Part shown: one piece after another, positions 44,521 to 56,799 of the stretch
Layout: each line of letters opens with the position of its first letter
How positions within the stretch are numbered: position 1 is the first letter of the stretch
DNA from: Nemophila menziesii
Taxonomy: Eukaryota > Streptophyta > Magnoliopsida > Boraginales > Hydrophyllaceae
Direction of reading: 5' to 3'
Length of the DNA stretch: 64,000 bases
Assembly: GCA_029959085.1 (NCBI GenBank)
Contig: JARWIR010000027.1
Coordinates: forward strand, 8,618,001-8,682,000
Made by a program: the position numbers and the translations under genes
Notes under the pieces: generated by a model
What the model was told of the DNA's origin: nothing
Databases searched by the model: none
What the model saw: the letters and a program-made list of their open reading frames with translations, nothing else

Positions 44521-45823
44521 ATGACAAACAGGACAGATTCATTCAGTTATAATCAGAGGAACACTCTCGGAACAAGAAACAATCCTGGTGCTACACAAGA
44601 GAGAGCTATTAAGATTCCGGATTTGGGTTCTAAACGCAAGGTTGGAGAAGTTAGGATTACCTATGAAGAGGAAAGAGAACCCAAGTGAGGCTATTCCTTA
44701 AAAGCCTACATTGGTAGATGAAGAAGAAGAAGAGGTTGAAGAAGAAGTTCCTAGCGAACCCACTACAGAAGAGAGATTTACACGAAGAAAGATGATGGAA
44801 CATAAGCCAAAGAGAGTGATGGTTAGTTGGACTGATCAAGTTCGTAAAAGAATTGCTTATTTGAAGTTTGGTGTTTAAAAAGGATTCCTTTCAGGTATTA
44901 TGAACACTGAATTCAAAGGTTATGTTGTTACTTGTGATAAGTTTGGGTGGACAGAAGTGAGACAGAAGAACCTCACATATATCCCTGCTTTGGTGCGTGA
45001 TTTTTATGAAGAACTATCTTTTGAAAATAAACAGTCAATTCTCATACGCAAAAAGGTATTGCCTTTGTCAATTGAGCTTATTCGCAAAACTTTACAATTA
45101 CCAAACTTCACAGGTCCTTGCCCATATCAAGAAACACTTAATGGTCCATCTTTTGACTAGGAATCTCTTTAGGATAAAGTTATGATTCGTGGGAAATGCC
45201 CCATCCCAAAAGGAGAAAGATATTCTAGACAAGTTTACATTAGCAGTTTATTGCCTTGTGCAAAGGTATGATCTCGTTTCATAGTCCCTACCTATTTTGG
45301 CATTAGTTACACTTCCGAATTGAAAAATAAACATATCATCTTTATTAAGTGTGTTATTGATAAGAAATAAATTGATGTTGCTCGTGTGATTTATGACATC
45401 AAATTCGAAAAATCCCCAATTGTTCAGGAAACCCTAAAGTTCCCGTGCACCATAACTACATTGTGTTTAGACGCAAAGATACCACGTAAGAGAAAAGAGG
45501 TTGAGCCTACAGAAAAAGAAGAGAAAATGACATTAAAATCGATTGAGAATGCCCACGATGAAGCAACACAAGAAATGAAGAGTCCTAGAATTCCTCCACG
45601 CAAGAAGAAGGCAGATTTCGGAAATGAGTTGGAGAATAGAATACGAGTGTTGGAGGAGAAACAAAATGCGATGATTGATACCTTAGGAAATGTTACAAAA
45701 GAATTGAATATTATGCGAAATAGGTTACTTGGGGTGAGCACCATACAACACGCTACCTACTCCTTACTTACGAAAGACACTCCATTTGGACGCAACACTG
45801 AAAACCAGCCTCGTGTTGGTTAA
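44521..45823 (+). pseudogene. ORF3 of E (plant transposon-protein-like), broken
   Basis: Starts MTNRTDSFSY and can be followed along the whole length of the intact D protein: acidic/basic N-terminus, KFGWTEVRQKNLTYIPALV, RKKVLPLSIELIRKTLQLP, and a C-terminal coiled-coil-like end (LGNVTKELNIMRNRLLGVST). Stops lie near 44698, 44876, 45158 and 45171, with further ones after that, and the reading frame shifts in places. No membrane segment is visible. Confidence 0.8.
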
Positions 45824-47252
45824 GATAGGTTTTATTATCCCTTTCTCATTTAGTGTATATTAGTTTATTTGCATTATCAAGTCTTTTCGAGTCGTAGGAA
45901 CACGACTCATTTTTTAGTTTTGGGTTGGGTTCGTTGCCTCATCCCAATTTCATGTGTATGAGTTTTAATTTCTTTCAATAAAATTAATTGAGGATTGCAT
46001 TTGACTGTAGAAGATTTTAAATGTCCCTATTAAGCATACAGTTGATAAATTCATTATAGTAAATAGTAGACTTTAGGGGTTTGTATGAAACGCATTTTAA
46101 TTGCATGCAAACATAGATAATTGATAGGAAGAATTAATGAACAATGCAAAAGAAGTAAACTTGTACTTAAGGAAAATGTTTAGTTTGTAGAATGTGAGAT
46201 CCGAATTAGTAGAGAACCCACTTAGATACGAACTAGAGACAAGCTATGTAAATAATTGAAATGATAGGGGCAGTTCTTTGTTAGTCATTTTAGACTTTTT
46301 AGCCTTCTATCCCATGAATTAATTATATCCTTCTTAGCCCAATTTTGAGCCTTAAAGCCTTTATTTTGTCGCCATGATATGTCATATCCCCTTAGTTGAT
46401 TAGGCATTTCCATATGACCTGAACTTAAATCACGATCCTGAGACCTGTCTCGAGCTTGAGTTTGGGGTGGTGGGTTCATCAATGGGAAATTACATTGGGA
46501 GGGAACTTATGTGTTTGTATTGAGGCACAATTTCTGATGATATATAATTTGTAACCCTTTGCCGGAATTATTGAAAAAAAAGTAATAAAAATTTGTAAAA
46601 ATAGTAGACAACCGGGAACCCGGCCATCACTAACCAGGAACCCGGTTATCGATTGTAAAAAAAAGCAAAAAGAATAAAGTGACCGGCAAAGTGGAAATCT
46701 CGTGAAATCATCTTAGTATGTATTGGGTTGATATGGGGACGCTACATTAGTGCGTCAAATGGGTTGAGTGAGAGCAATATTCGAGTGTAAACTTAAGATC
46801 TTGGACAGTTGATTGTAAGTGAGGAGATAGCCAAAAGATCACTTCAAATTTACGAAATATACATACCACACCATCCCTAAGCCAACGCTAACACCGTAAA
46901 GTCCTCGTGATTCCTAAGTAAATAGTGGATTTAAAATTAAGCTAATAGGGAGTACGCTAAGTGGAGCGTTCAAAGCGAGTGAGAATCAATGAACACCCTA
47001 TAGCCATCATAACGAGATAAGTACAAGGGTAACCTTCTAACATTGTGAAGTTAATTGTAAGATTGATATTCTTTGTGTTTGATTTTTGTATTATAAGTGT
47101 ATGTGTATATTAATTCCTAATTTTTGATATATGATATTTGTTTTAAGTTTTTATTTGGGCGTATTTACTAGATTCTGCAATTCTGCATTCACCTAATACC
47201 ATTGTTTTTGTTTTTACTTAGTCGGGACGTTAAAGGTTTGAGTTGGAGGTCT
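45824..47252 (+). other. 3' UTR of E with conserved blocks
   Basis: Non-coding. Contains the stem-loop at 45889-45908 (GAGTCGT/ACGACTC), a GAGTTTGGGGTGG tract near 46458, a second small cluster of ACCGGGAACCCGG words at 46611-46650, a decayed hairpin at 47217-47235 and the polypurine tract GAGTTGGAGGTCT ending at 47252. Blocks align by eye with the 3' regions of D and B. Confidence 0.7.
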
Positions 47253-48253
47253 TGATATCTCCCTTTTTATTCTAATTTTATACCATTAGGAGACATCTTT
47301 TTAGGTGAATAATTGACTTATATGATAGACTGTTAGTATTATTTCGTTATATTTCATTTTCTCTCCTTGGAATTTATTATATTTCATCTTTAAAGCTTTT
47401 GCACGTTAAATGGTTTGTTTTTAGTGCAAATTTGTAGGTCCATAGATTCTTGGTAGCACCAATACAAGGAGAGGAATAGAAAATTAAAGTCTTAGATCGA
47501 TTAGAGAAGTCAAAGGCAAGAAAAGATATCCCGAAGAGTTGACTAGGAAAGCTGTAAATCTGGAAGACTGATATTAATTGCTGATTTTGCGCGACTTAAA
47601 CATGGATTCATCCTTTGGGTCGTGAAATAGAGATTATTCCTTATTTAGTTAGGACGATTTAGCAACTGGAATGGGTCAATTTGGAGTTGATTTGAGGAAG
47701 TTACATCCGTTTTACTAAGGGATGCATACCAGTTATGGGATTTCAATTAAAATATTGGATTTGGGCTTTTTAATATTTGACCTAATTTCTTTAGTAATAG
47801 CCCAAGTCTGATTTGCTTCTTATAAATAGGCCTTTAAACTCTTATTTTACACAAAAAATTCATTAGACTATTCATTTTACGCTTAAATTCATGAGCAAAA
47901 GTCAAGAGCAGAAGGCTAAAGAAGGAGCTAAAGGTGAAGAATCTTCATTCTTTCACCGAAAGTCAATTTCAACGCCTCAATTAGGTTCTTTATTTTATTC
48001 AGTAATTTGAGACAATGAATTCCTTTTATTTTAATTTAGTTTTTCTTTCTGTTATGAACTAATTCCCTTTGTACTTGAAAATCGCATATTGTGTAGAACC
48101 CTAACTTGATTAATTAATGTTTTTCTAATTTGGGATTTAGTAATTTAAATTATATTCCTTATTTTGTGTTGTCTTTTACTTTATTCTTCATTATTATCTT
48201 TGAAGTCATGAACCAAGGGTAATTTTCAGTATTTAGGCTATTCATTATAGTGG

Positions 48254-51200
48254 TGATGTCTCCTCCTTTGTGATGATTTTATATATTTCTGAGATATCAT
48301 TTTAGTTGTATTTATTAGTTTATAGGTCGATTTTTTCATGATTTAGTACACTTTCCTATTTTGGGTCTTGAATTGATTATTTATTATTTTTAGAGCATAT
48401 TGGGTTTAATTATTTATTTAGTGTGAAGTTTTAGAGATATATGGTAATTAATTAGAGTCCAAGTTGGTTCAAAGAGCTAAAGGAAAGAAGATAAACATGG
48501 AAATTGAAGATAAGGAAGTAAAAGCTAAAAATATGGAGAAGGAAAAGCTGCCTTAAATCTGAATTCCAGCACCTACGACCACAAATCAGTTTATATTTCA
48601 AAATCGGTGAGTAATCTGGAGAAACGATCAAGAGAAAAGTTAAAGATCTTTCCGAGACGATGAATTTCGACTACTCATACGCGTCAAACGGATGAATATT
48701 GAAGCTGCTAGGACCAAAACAAAAACGGGGCTGATTCCATATTTTTGGGCTACGAATTTGAGTTGGGCTAGGAGTCCACAACTTACCTTCTCCTTCAAGA
48801 AACTAATTAGGTCAACCTATACACCATAAATACAGCCTCTTAACATTAGAAAATTATCCTTGACCAAACCTTAAGGTTAGGAAGAAGCTATAACACAAGA
48901 AGAGAAGTCTGGAATGAGCTGTGCATCAATCATGTCTTCTTCAACCTTTAATTTTGTAATTCTTTTCTTTTCTTTTATTTAGTATGAACTAAATTATATT
49001 TAGCTTGAGTTTTAGCATATATGTATGAACCCTAGTTTTGGTTGACATCTATCTAATTTGATTGAATTTATGTTTTGATTTCTCTGTTTATGTGTTGGAT
49101 TTATATTATGTGTTCTTTACAGTGTACAACGTATAGGATTACTATCATAGTAGTTAGATAACCGGTATATTTGGTGGTCCTTTGTGTGTTCTAAAATAAA
49201 ATGCAATAAATAATCGAACCACAACCGCAAGTGTACGGTTGTCCCAAGTAATATAGTTGATAAAACAGATTCGTTCCAAGGACGGGATGGTTGACTACAA
49301 TGCTTATCAAGTAATGATTGGTTGCACTTATGAAAGCAAGTAAAAGATATAATGATTGTTTGTTTGTTTTTATTATTCTAAGTAATGAAAGACTAAATGG
49401 AAAATGCAACTAAAAGCTAAGACGCAAGTAAACGCAAATATGAGCAGGTAGTACTTGAGATACGCAAGGATTTCATCTAACTCTTATTTATTCTATGTTT
49501 CGTTTAAGGGACAAATTGGTAAAAAGTAATGGTCGGGATTCTAAGGTCATCCTTACCCCCGTCAGGGTGGACTAAGGAGCTACTCTTAAATGCTACAAAC
49601 CCCGTCAGGGTGATTATAGTCCATTCTTAAGTGATAAAGTTTATTTTACCCAATTGGCCATAGGATTAATTACGCTCGTCAGAGTCAAATAATTTCTATC
49701 CTACATTCATTAATTATTTCTGTACCTAAACCCCCCGTCAAGGTGATCCAATCGCCACTAATTGGAATAGCCTAGATACTAAGACCTATGATTGGTTAAT
49801 TACGTCAATTATAGTTATTAAGAACAAATTAATGAAAAATACCTAATACCCAATTTGATTTCAATTGTAAAAATCCCAAATACAAAAGCATAGAATAAAA
49901 TAGAATCAAAATCAATCCATAATGCGATCTCAAGCACTAATTAAAATTAGCTCATAATTGGAAAAACTAAGAAAATAAATAAAAAGGAATTCATAATTGT
50001 CTTACAGAAAGGAAAATAGAAACCTAATTAGGAAGATGAATTGGCTGCAACGTGGAGATATAGACAGTCTCCAGCTCCAAGCTTCTTTTCTTCTTGACGC
50101 TCTCTTCTGATGATGTTTTAATTTGAAGAATATAATGAGAGGTACTGAATAATGAGGTCTAAAAGCCTATTTATAATGATAAAATCGGATTAGGGCTTTT
50201 ACTTAAGGATTAAGTAAAAATTAGAAAAGCCCAAGTCCACTAATTAAGCCCAAATCCCGTAACTGTTGCACCACCTCCACTAAAATAGCTCTAGCCGATT
50301 CGTTATAACTCCGATTGACCTCAAATCACTTGCTAAATTTCCGTAACTCGATAAGGAACATAATCTCTTCAAAGGTCAGCGGCTAAATCAACTCGTAAGT
50401 GCCTCGAAATCAGCAATCTTTGGACTGTTTTCCAGATTTGCAGCTTCAAAATATAATTCTTTTCGGGATTTATCTTCAAGCTTTGACTCCATATCACGAT
50501 CTTTGACTTTAATCTTTTATTCCTCTCCTAGCTAGTATTCAAAACCTACAAACTTTTCACTAAAATACACAAGATTACGCGCAAAAGTTTAATAAATCAA
50601 AAATACTAGAAATAAAAGAGGAAATTCGGATTATTGCATATTTAGCCCAAAAGTCTATCAAATTAATCAAATAAACACCAAAAATGATGTCTCCCAAGGG
50701 CATAAAATTAGAACATTTAGGGAGACATCAATATTTAACTATAAAATTAGCACATAACGTCTAGAATAAGGTTTGATCTGACAACCCAGCCTAACTAGAT
50801 AGTCAATGGTTTAGTGTATAACTATTTAATCAATTGCAGGAACAGTTTGCTTAGGTTCTTATTGACACAGGTAAACCCTATTTGAAACTACCTAGCGCAA
50901 TTGAAACCAAACTACTGGAATACTACATGATTCATACCTTACATGTTTAGAACGGCAAAACTAGCGGGGATTACATGCTACTTACTCAAGCTAAACTTTC
51001 ATACTATCTTCTTTTCTTTTCTTTTATTTAATTTCTGTCTTTTAATTTAGTAGTTTAGTTTTCTTATTTAAAAACCAAATAGATATTTATCTATCTCTTC
51101 TTTCTACTTGCGTATTATCTGTTCTAACTTCTAATATCTGCACTTGAATATTTGCATAAGTTCTTCTTAACCTTCGTAGTCCATGAGGAACGAATTCTAC

Positions 51201-51311
51201 TTATTCATTAAAACTTGCATACGATCTGTATACTTGCAGAACTGTGCTCATCTTAGGGTGTTTATTTGCACTTATTTTATATATCTTTTTATCACACCTT
51301 AGGCAACACCA
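48254..51311 (+). repeat. Solo LTR F (type II) inside the E 3' LTR, itself split by G
   Basis: Starts TGATGTCTCCTCC and ends CAACACCA, flanked by AGTGG on both sides. Without G it is about 1.49 kb. It resembles the LTR of B. No internal domain remains, so it is a product of LTR-LTR recombination. Confidence 0.88.
49172..50730 (-). repeat. Solo LTR G (type I) inside solo LTR F
   Basis: 1559 bp, sense start TGATGTCTCCC, sense end GGACCACCA, flanked by ATATT on both sides (49167-49171 and 50731-50735). Closest by eye to the LTRs of A1 and D. Confidence 0.92.
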
Positions 51312-51959
51312 AGTGGCGTAATGATCACCTTGATGGGGGGCTTAACTACAAACCTAGGTAATAGCCGTTGGTATTCGCCAATGACCTTGACAGGCTTGAC
51401 TAACCAACAACCAATGAGGTAAGAAATTTAACCATTCGAAAGTAGTTGTAATCGCCCTGATGGGGTTTATAATACCGTAGGAGAGATCCTAAGTCCACCC
51501 TGACGGGGTGTAAGATACTTTAGAATCCCGACTAGCACAAATATAACAATTCAGCCCTTAACAGAAAGCATTTATTAAGAAGGTTTAGGTGAAACCCTTG
51601 CGTGACTCAAGTACTACTTCTCATCTTGCGTCTAGCTTATTTATTCACTTTATTTTCATTTCAGTTAAATTAATTTAGTCTTAATTTTATTTTATTTGCA
51701 CTTTAGTCCTTAAACAAAAACCAAACAAACTTTATATCTTCTAATTTTTCGTACTTACAAGTAGTCTACTAATTGTATCACACATGAGTTGTACCTATTC
51801 CAGCCTTGAGAACAAATCTGATTTCTCGGTTTATTACTTGGACAACCATTGCGGTCTGTGAGTCCTCAACTTTATCGCATTATTTTATAACACACAAGGA
51901 CCCACCAATACCCTATCGGGAGTGCTTACCACTTCGGGTGCATTTTGGTAATTTGGAAT

Positions 51960-52640
51960 GATTTTGTCAAGTTAGATGTTGTTTTTGCTATAAAATGTCA
52001 TTTTATTATGCATCCGTTCAACAATTTCATACGCTTTTTGTATGTCAGCTTTTATAACCATACTATATTATTTTAGTATCTCTTTTTTTTCTTCAACTAA
52101 TTACAAATTTCATGTACAATCATTGAGTTTTATTAAATGTGCTTTTTAGGGATAAAAGCTAATTGATTTTCCTCAATGATGTGACTCATAAAAGGTTGAA
52201 ATCTATTAACAGCGAGCTATAATATTATGAATGAAGTTAGACACACTTATAGGTCGAAAATGTTTAATTGTAGCCGAGTTTTTGACTTTAGATATAAGTG
52301 AGATATAAGTTTGATTTATATCTTCCAAGCTGTTATTGTTATACCATAAGTTGTTAATAATTCTTATAACATCTATTTCAATAATGTGCAATACTTTTTA
52401 TAAAAGAAATCAGGGTACCTAGGGCCCGGTGCTTTGTTAGCCCCCATATCACTAACTACCCTTTAAATTTCTATTACAATATTAGAAGGAACATTAGTTG
52501 AAGTGTTCATGAGCACGTCATTTGATTGGTTTAACAACTTCTCATACAATACTCAAAGGAACATTAGATTTTGAATTCCTTCATCATACTAGATTTTTTT
52601 AAGGCAAAACTTAATTGGCCTTATGTCCGGTGAAATACAC
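51960..52640 (-). pseudogene. LINE reverse transcriptase relic
   Basis: On the minus strand, in several frames, plant LINE RT words appear in the correct order: KAPGPR (52418-52437), INQTYISLISKVKN, FRPISVSNF (around 52246-52260), ENQLAF and IKADIQKAYE (52023-52056). No active-site box is visible. It differs from the 14-23 kb LINE in orientation. It lies to the right of E; whether E inserted into it cannot be shown. Confidence 0.62.
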
Positions 52641-52830
52641 TTTTTCCTCCTTACTTCCAAGGGGTTTTTACACCGTACACAAGTTAAATTATTGTTTTTA
52701 TTTCCTTATCAGCTTTTCTAATATCTTTCTATTAGTCTGAGTTGTTTTCATTACAAAAATAACATATTTTGTGTATCTAAGTAGTTGAAAGAATAGAATA
52801 GAGTATAAAGAAATATAATTCATACATTCG

Positions 52831-53832
52831 GCTGTCACCTAGGGCGTGATAAAATAATAGATAAAATAAACGTAAATAAACACCCTAGGCTAAGCACGGT
52901 TCGGCAAGTATACATGACGTATGCAAGTTTTACTGATAAATAAGATTCTTTCCTCAGAGACTACGAAAGTTAGAGAGAATTTATGCAAATTATGAAGTGC
53001 AAATATGAAAGTTAGAACAGATAATACGCAAGAATAAAGAAAAGACAAATAGATTTTAATTGGTTTTTAAATAAGAAAATTAAACTAAATAAATTAAAGA
53101 CAGAAAATTAAATAAAGAGAAAAAGATAGTATGAGAGTTTAGCTCGAGAAACTAGCAAGTATTCCCCACTAGTCTTGTTTATTATAAACATGTAAGGGTG
53201 AATTATGTAGAATTGAAATAACCATGATTCTAATATCCTCCATATCCCCGGAGAGCGAACTATGGCGGCGACCTTTCAATCACAAGGGAACTCACAAAGG
53301 GTTAACCTGCGCCACTTGGGTACTAGGTGTAGTCACACCTACTAATGATGATTGGTGATTAAATTAAACCTTAGCGATTATCTAGTTAGATTGGTATTGT
53401 CAGAACCAATTCCATATACTAAACGTTATGGGGTGTTTCAATAGTTAAACAACCCTTCCGGGCGACCATCTAACTACTATTAAGGTAATCCTATACACGG
53501 GCCCTCGTAAGGAAAACAATCAATACATCAAAGCATATAAACAGAGAATAAAACTTGAATTTAAATTAAATACGACGGTATCCCAAATTAGATAGATTTA
53601 AAACAAGAACTAGGGTTCATATATATATGCTAAATCTCAAGCTAAAATTATTTAGTTCATACTAAAGAAAGAAAAGAAAAGAATTACAAATTTGAAGGTT
53701 GAAGAAGACATAATATGGTGTTCATCTCCTTGCAGACTTCTTTTCTTGTGTTGTAAGCTTCCTCTTGGATTAAGGTTTGCCAAGGATGTGTTTCTTCTTA
53801 TTAAAGGGTGTATTTATAGGGTACAAGAAACC
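52831..53832 (-). repeat. LTR H (type II), interrupted by D
   Basis: Resembles the A2 LTR from its sense 3' end inward (GCGTGATAAAATAATAG, ACACCCTAGG, GTATGCAAGTTTTACTGATA) up to the TATA region GGGTGTATTTATAGG at about 53807-53821, where D starts 12 bases later. The other part should lie beyond the right edge. Confidence 0.72.
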
Positions 53833-55412
53833 TGGTGGTCCCTTGTGTGTTCTAAAAATAATGCAATAAGGAAAAGAGAACCACAACTGCAAGTGTACAG
53901 TTGTCCCAAGTAATATATGTGATAATACAGATTCGTTTTGAGGGACGGATTGGTTGACTCTAATGATTATCAAGTAGTGAATAATTGCACGTAAAAGCAA
54001 GTAAATTGTTTTAAGAATGTTTGTTTTGTTTTCTATAACTAAGACAATTAATAACAAGACTAAATTAATGTAAATATTAAGTTAGACGCAAGAAAATAAA
54101 ATAGCTAGACGCAAGGTATGAGAGGTAGTACTTGAGCAACGCTAGGGTCTCACCTAAATATATTCATTCCATGTATTGTTTAAGGGACGAATTGGTAAAT
54201 AATAGTGGTTGGGATTCGATATTCTCCTTGCCCCCGTGAGGGTGGACCAAGGAGCCATTCTTAGGTGCTACAAAGCCCGTCAGGGTGAATATATTCCGCC
54301 TTCGAATGATTAAGTTCTAATTACCCAATTGGTCATAGGATTAATCAAGCCTGTCAAGGTCAAATAATTTCTATCCTACATTCATTCATTAATTCCATAC
54401 ATAGACCCCCGTCAAGGTGATCCATTCGCCACTAAATGGAATAGCCTAAGTACTAAGTCCTATTGCTGATTAATTACTTCAATAATAGTTGTTAAAATAC
54501 AAATTAAGGAAAAATATTAATTACTCAATTCGATTTTAATTACAATAATTCCAAATCCAAAAACATAGAATGAAAAAGATTGGGGTTTAACCCATTAATG
54601 CGTGCTCAAGTACCGTATGAATTTAGCTCATAATCGTAAAAACTAAGAAATTAAAAGTAATGGTATTCATAATTTTTTTACAGAAATAAAGATAAGAAAC
54701 CTAATTGAGGAGTTGATTCGGCTGCGAATTGGAGAAGTGGAATTTCTCCAGCTCTTGGCTTCTTCTCTTCCTTGCTTCTGCTTCTTTCTCTGATGTTATG
54801 ACTTTGTGAATAATGAATTTTGTGTGAAAATTTAAGTTCAAAAGCCCTTTTATACTCATAAATTCGGACTAGGGCTTTTAATTAAAAGAATAAGCAAATA
54901 TTAAAAGCCCAAGTCCATTCTTCAAGCCCAAAATCCCGTAACTGCTGTACGTACACCCTTCACGAAAACGGCTGTAACTTTCTCAATATAACTCTGAATT
55001 GACTCATTCAACTTGATAATTCTTCGTAACTCGATAAGGTACGGATATTCTTCATAACTCAGGGGTTGAATCCATCTTTATATCACTCGAAATCAACACT
55101 TTCCATCTGCACTCCAGATTTTCTGCTCAAATTTGTCAACTCCTTGGATATTCCTTTCAGCTTTTGACTTCTTTACACGATCTTTGACTTCTATTCTTGA
55201 TTCCTCTCCTTGCTAGTATTAGAAACCTACAAACTTTTCACTAAAACACACCATATTACGCGCAAAAGTTTAATTAATAAAAAAATACTAAAATCTAAGG
55301 AGAGAAAATGAAATATTGCATATTATCACTAAAAGTCTAGCGAATTAGCCAGATAATAACCTAATTTGATGTCTCCTAAAGGCATATAAATAGAACAAAA
55401 GAGGAGACATCA
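53833..55412 (-). repeat. 3' LTR of D (type I)
   Basis: 1580 bp, sense start TGATGTCTCCTC, sense end GGACCACCA. Carries the CCCGTCAGGGTG words (near 54234, 54279, 54353, 54406). Confidence 0.9.
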
Positions 55413-56799
55413 AGACCACAAACTCAAACCTTTGTCGTCCCGACAAAGTAAAATTAAAAACAAAGGGAAAGGTGATTGTAGAGACGCATACGCAAATAAA
55501 TACACTCAAAGCATTACTAAAAATAAATCTCATATAGAAAACATTAGGAACTAATATACACATACACTAATCATGCAAAATCAAACACAAATAAATTCAA
55601 TCATAAATTAACTTTGCAATTTAGCGTAGGCTTAGGGACGGTGTGGTATGTATATTTGGTAAATTTGAAGTGAGCTTTTGGCTCTCTCCTCACTTACCAT
55701 AAAAAATGTCCACAAGCTTGAGTTTACACTCGAATAATGTTCTCACTCAACCCATTTGATGCACTAAGTTAGCATCCCCAAGTTAACCCAATATATACTA
55801 AGACGATTTCCAGAAATTTCCACTTTGCCGGGTATTTTATTCTTTCTTTATTTTTCTTTTTCTTTTCTTTTTATCACAACTCTTTTTTTTGTACAGACAT
55901 TGACTGGGTTCCCGGTTTGCGTTGACCGGGTTCCCGGTCAGCTACTGTATTGGCTTTTCGATTTTTTTTTTTCAATCCCAGCAAAGGGTTACAAATTATA
56001 TCATTATCTGAATTTGTGCCCTAATATAAACACATACCATTCTCTCCCAATGTAATTTCCCAAAAGATGGACCCACCACCCCAAGCTCAAGCTCGATACA
56101 TGTCTCAGGATCGTGATTCAAGTGCAGGTCATTTTGGAAATGCCTAATAAACTAAGGAGATATGGGCTTATATCATGGCGACAAAAGAAAAGGCTTTAAG
56201 GCTCAAAATTAGGCTCAGAGGGATAATATTAATACAAGGGATAGAAGGCTAAAAAGGTCTCAAATGGCTTATCAAAGAACTGCCCCTATCATTTTCCTAG
56301 TTACATGGTTCATCACTAGTTCATATCTAAGTGGGTACTCTACTAATTTAGATCTCACGTTCTACAAATCAAACATCTTCCTTAAGTACAAGCTTACTTA
56401 TTTTGCATTGTTTATTAATTTTTCCTATCCATTACTTATGTTTGCATGCAATTACAGTGGGTTTTATGCTAATTCCTAAAGTACACTATTTACTATCATT
56501 GATTCATCAAAAGTATGCTTAATGGAGACATTTAAGAGCTTCTACAGTCAAACGCAACTCCTAATTAATTTTATTGAAAGCGATAAAAACAAATAACACA
56601 TAAAACTGGGATGAGGCAACGAACCCCACCCCAAACTCAAAAATGAGTCGTGTCCCCACGACTCGAAAAGACTCAAAGCAACCAAACTAATCTACACTAA
56701 ACGAGAAAGGAAAGAAAACGTAGCTTAACCAGCGGGAGGCCGGTTATCAATGTTGCGTCCAGGTATAGAATCCTTCGCGAGTAAACCATAGGTGGCATG
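55413..56799 (-). other. 3' UTR of D with conserved hairpins and palindrome words
   Basis: Non-coding. Polypurine tract at 55413-55428. Perfect stem-loop CTTTGTCG-GGA-CGACAAAG at 55430-55448. ACCGGGTTCCCGGT doublet at 55901-55942, the same word as in the array 2.5 kb away. Perfect stem-loop GAGTCGTG-GGGA-CACGACTC at 56644-56663. Several blocks align with B and E. Confidence 0.72.

Larger units (their letters stand above)
36443..51907 (+). mobile_element. Element E: old full-length Athila-like element (type I)
   Basis: Order: 5' LTR, PBS, gag, PR-RT-RNaseH-INT, hairpin, palindrome array, ORF3, 3' UTR, polypurine tract, 3' LTR. The 3' LTR is split by F and G. Coding regions have many stops, mostly explainable as C to T or G to A changes. 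The five bases before (GAACC) and after (ATACC) are not a clean target duplication, which may reflect age. E lies only 18 bases beyond the right target duplication of B, in the opposite orientation. Confidence 0.9.
47253..51907 (+). repeat. 3' LTR of E, split by nested solo LTRs
   Basis: LTR sequence runs 47253-48253 (start TGATATCTCCC) and resumes at 51317-51907 (end GGACCCACCA). The AGTGG at the break is duplicated (48249-48253 and 51312-51316). The two halves together match the 5' LTR with many differences, consistent with an old insertion. Confidence 0.9.
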
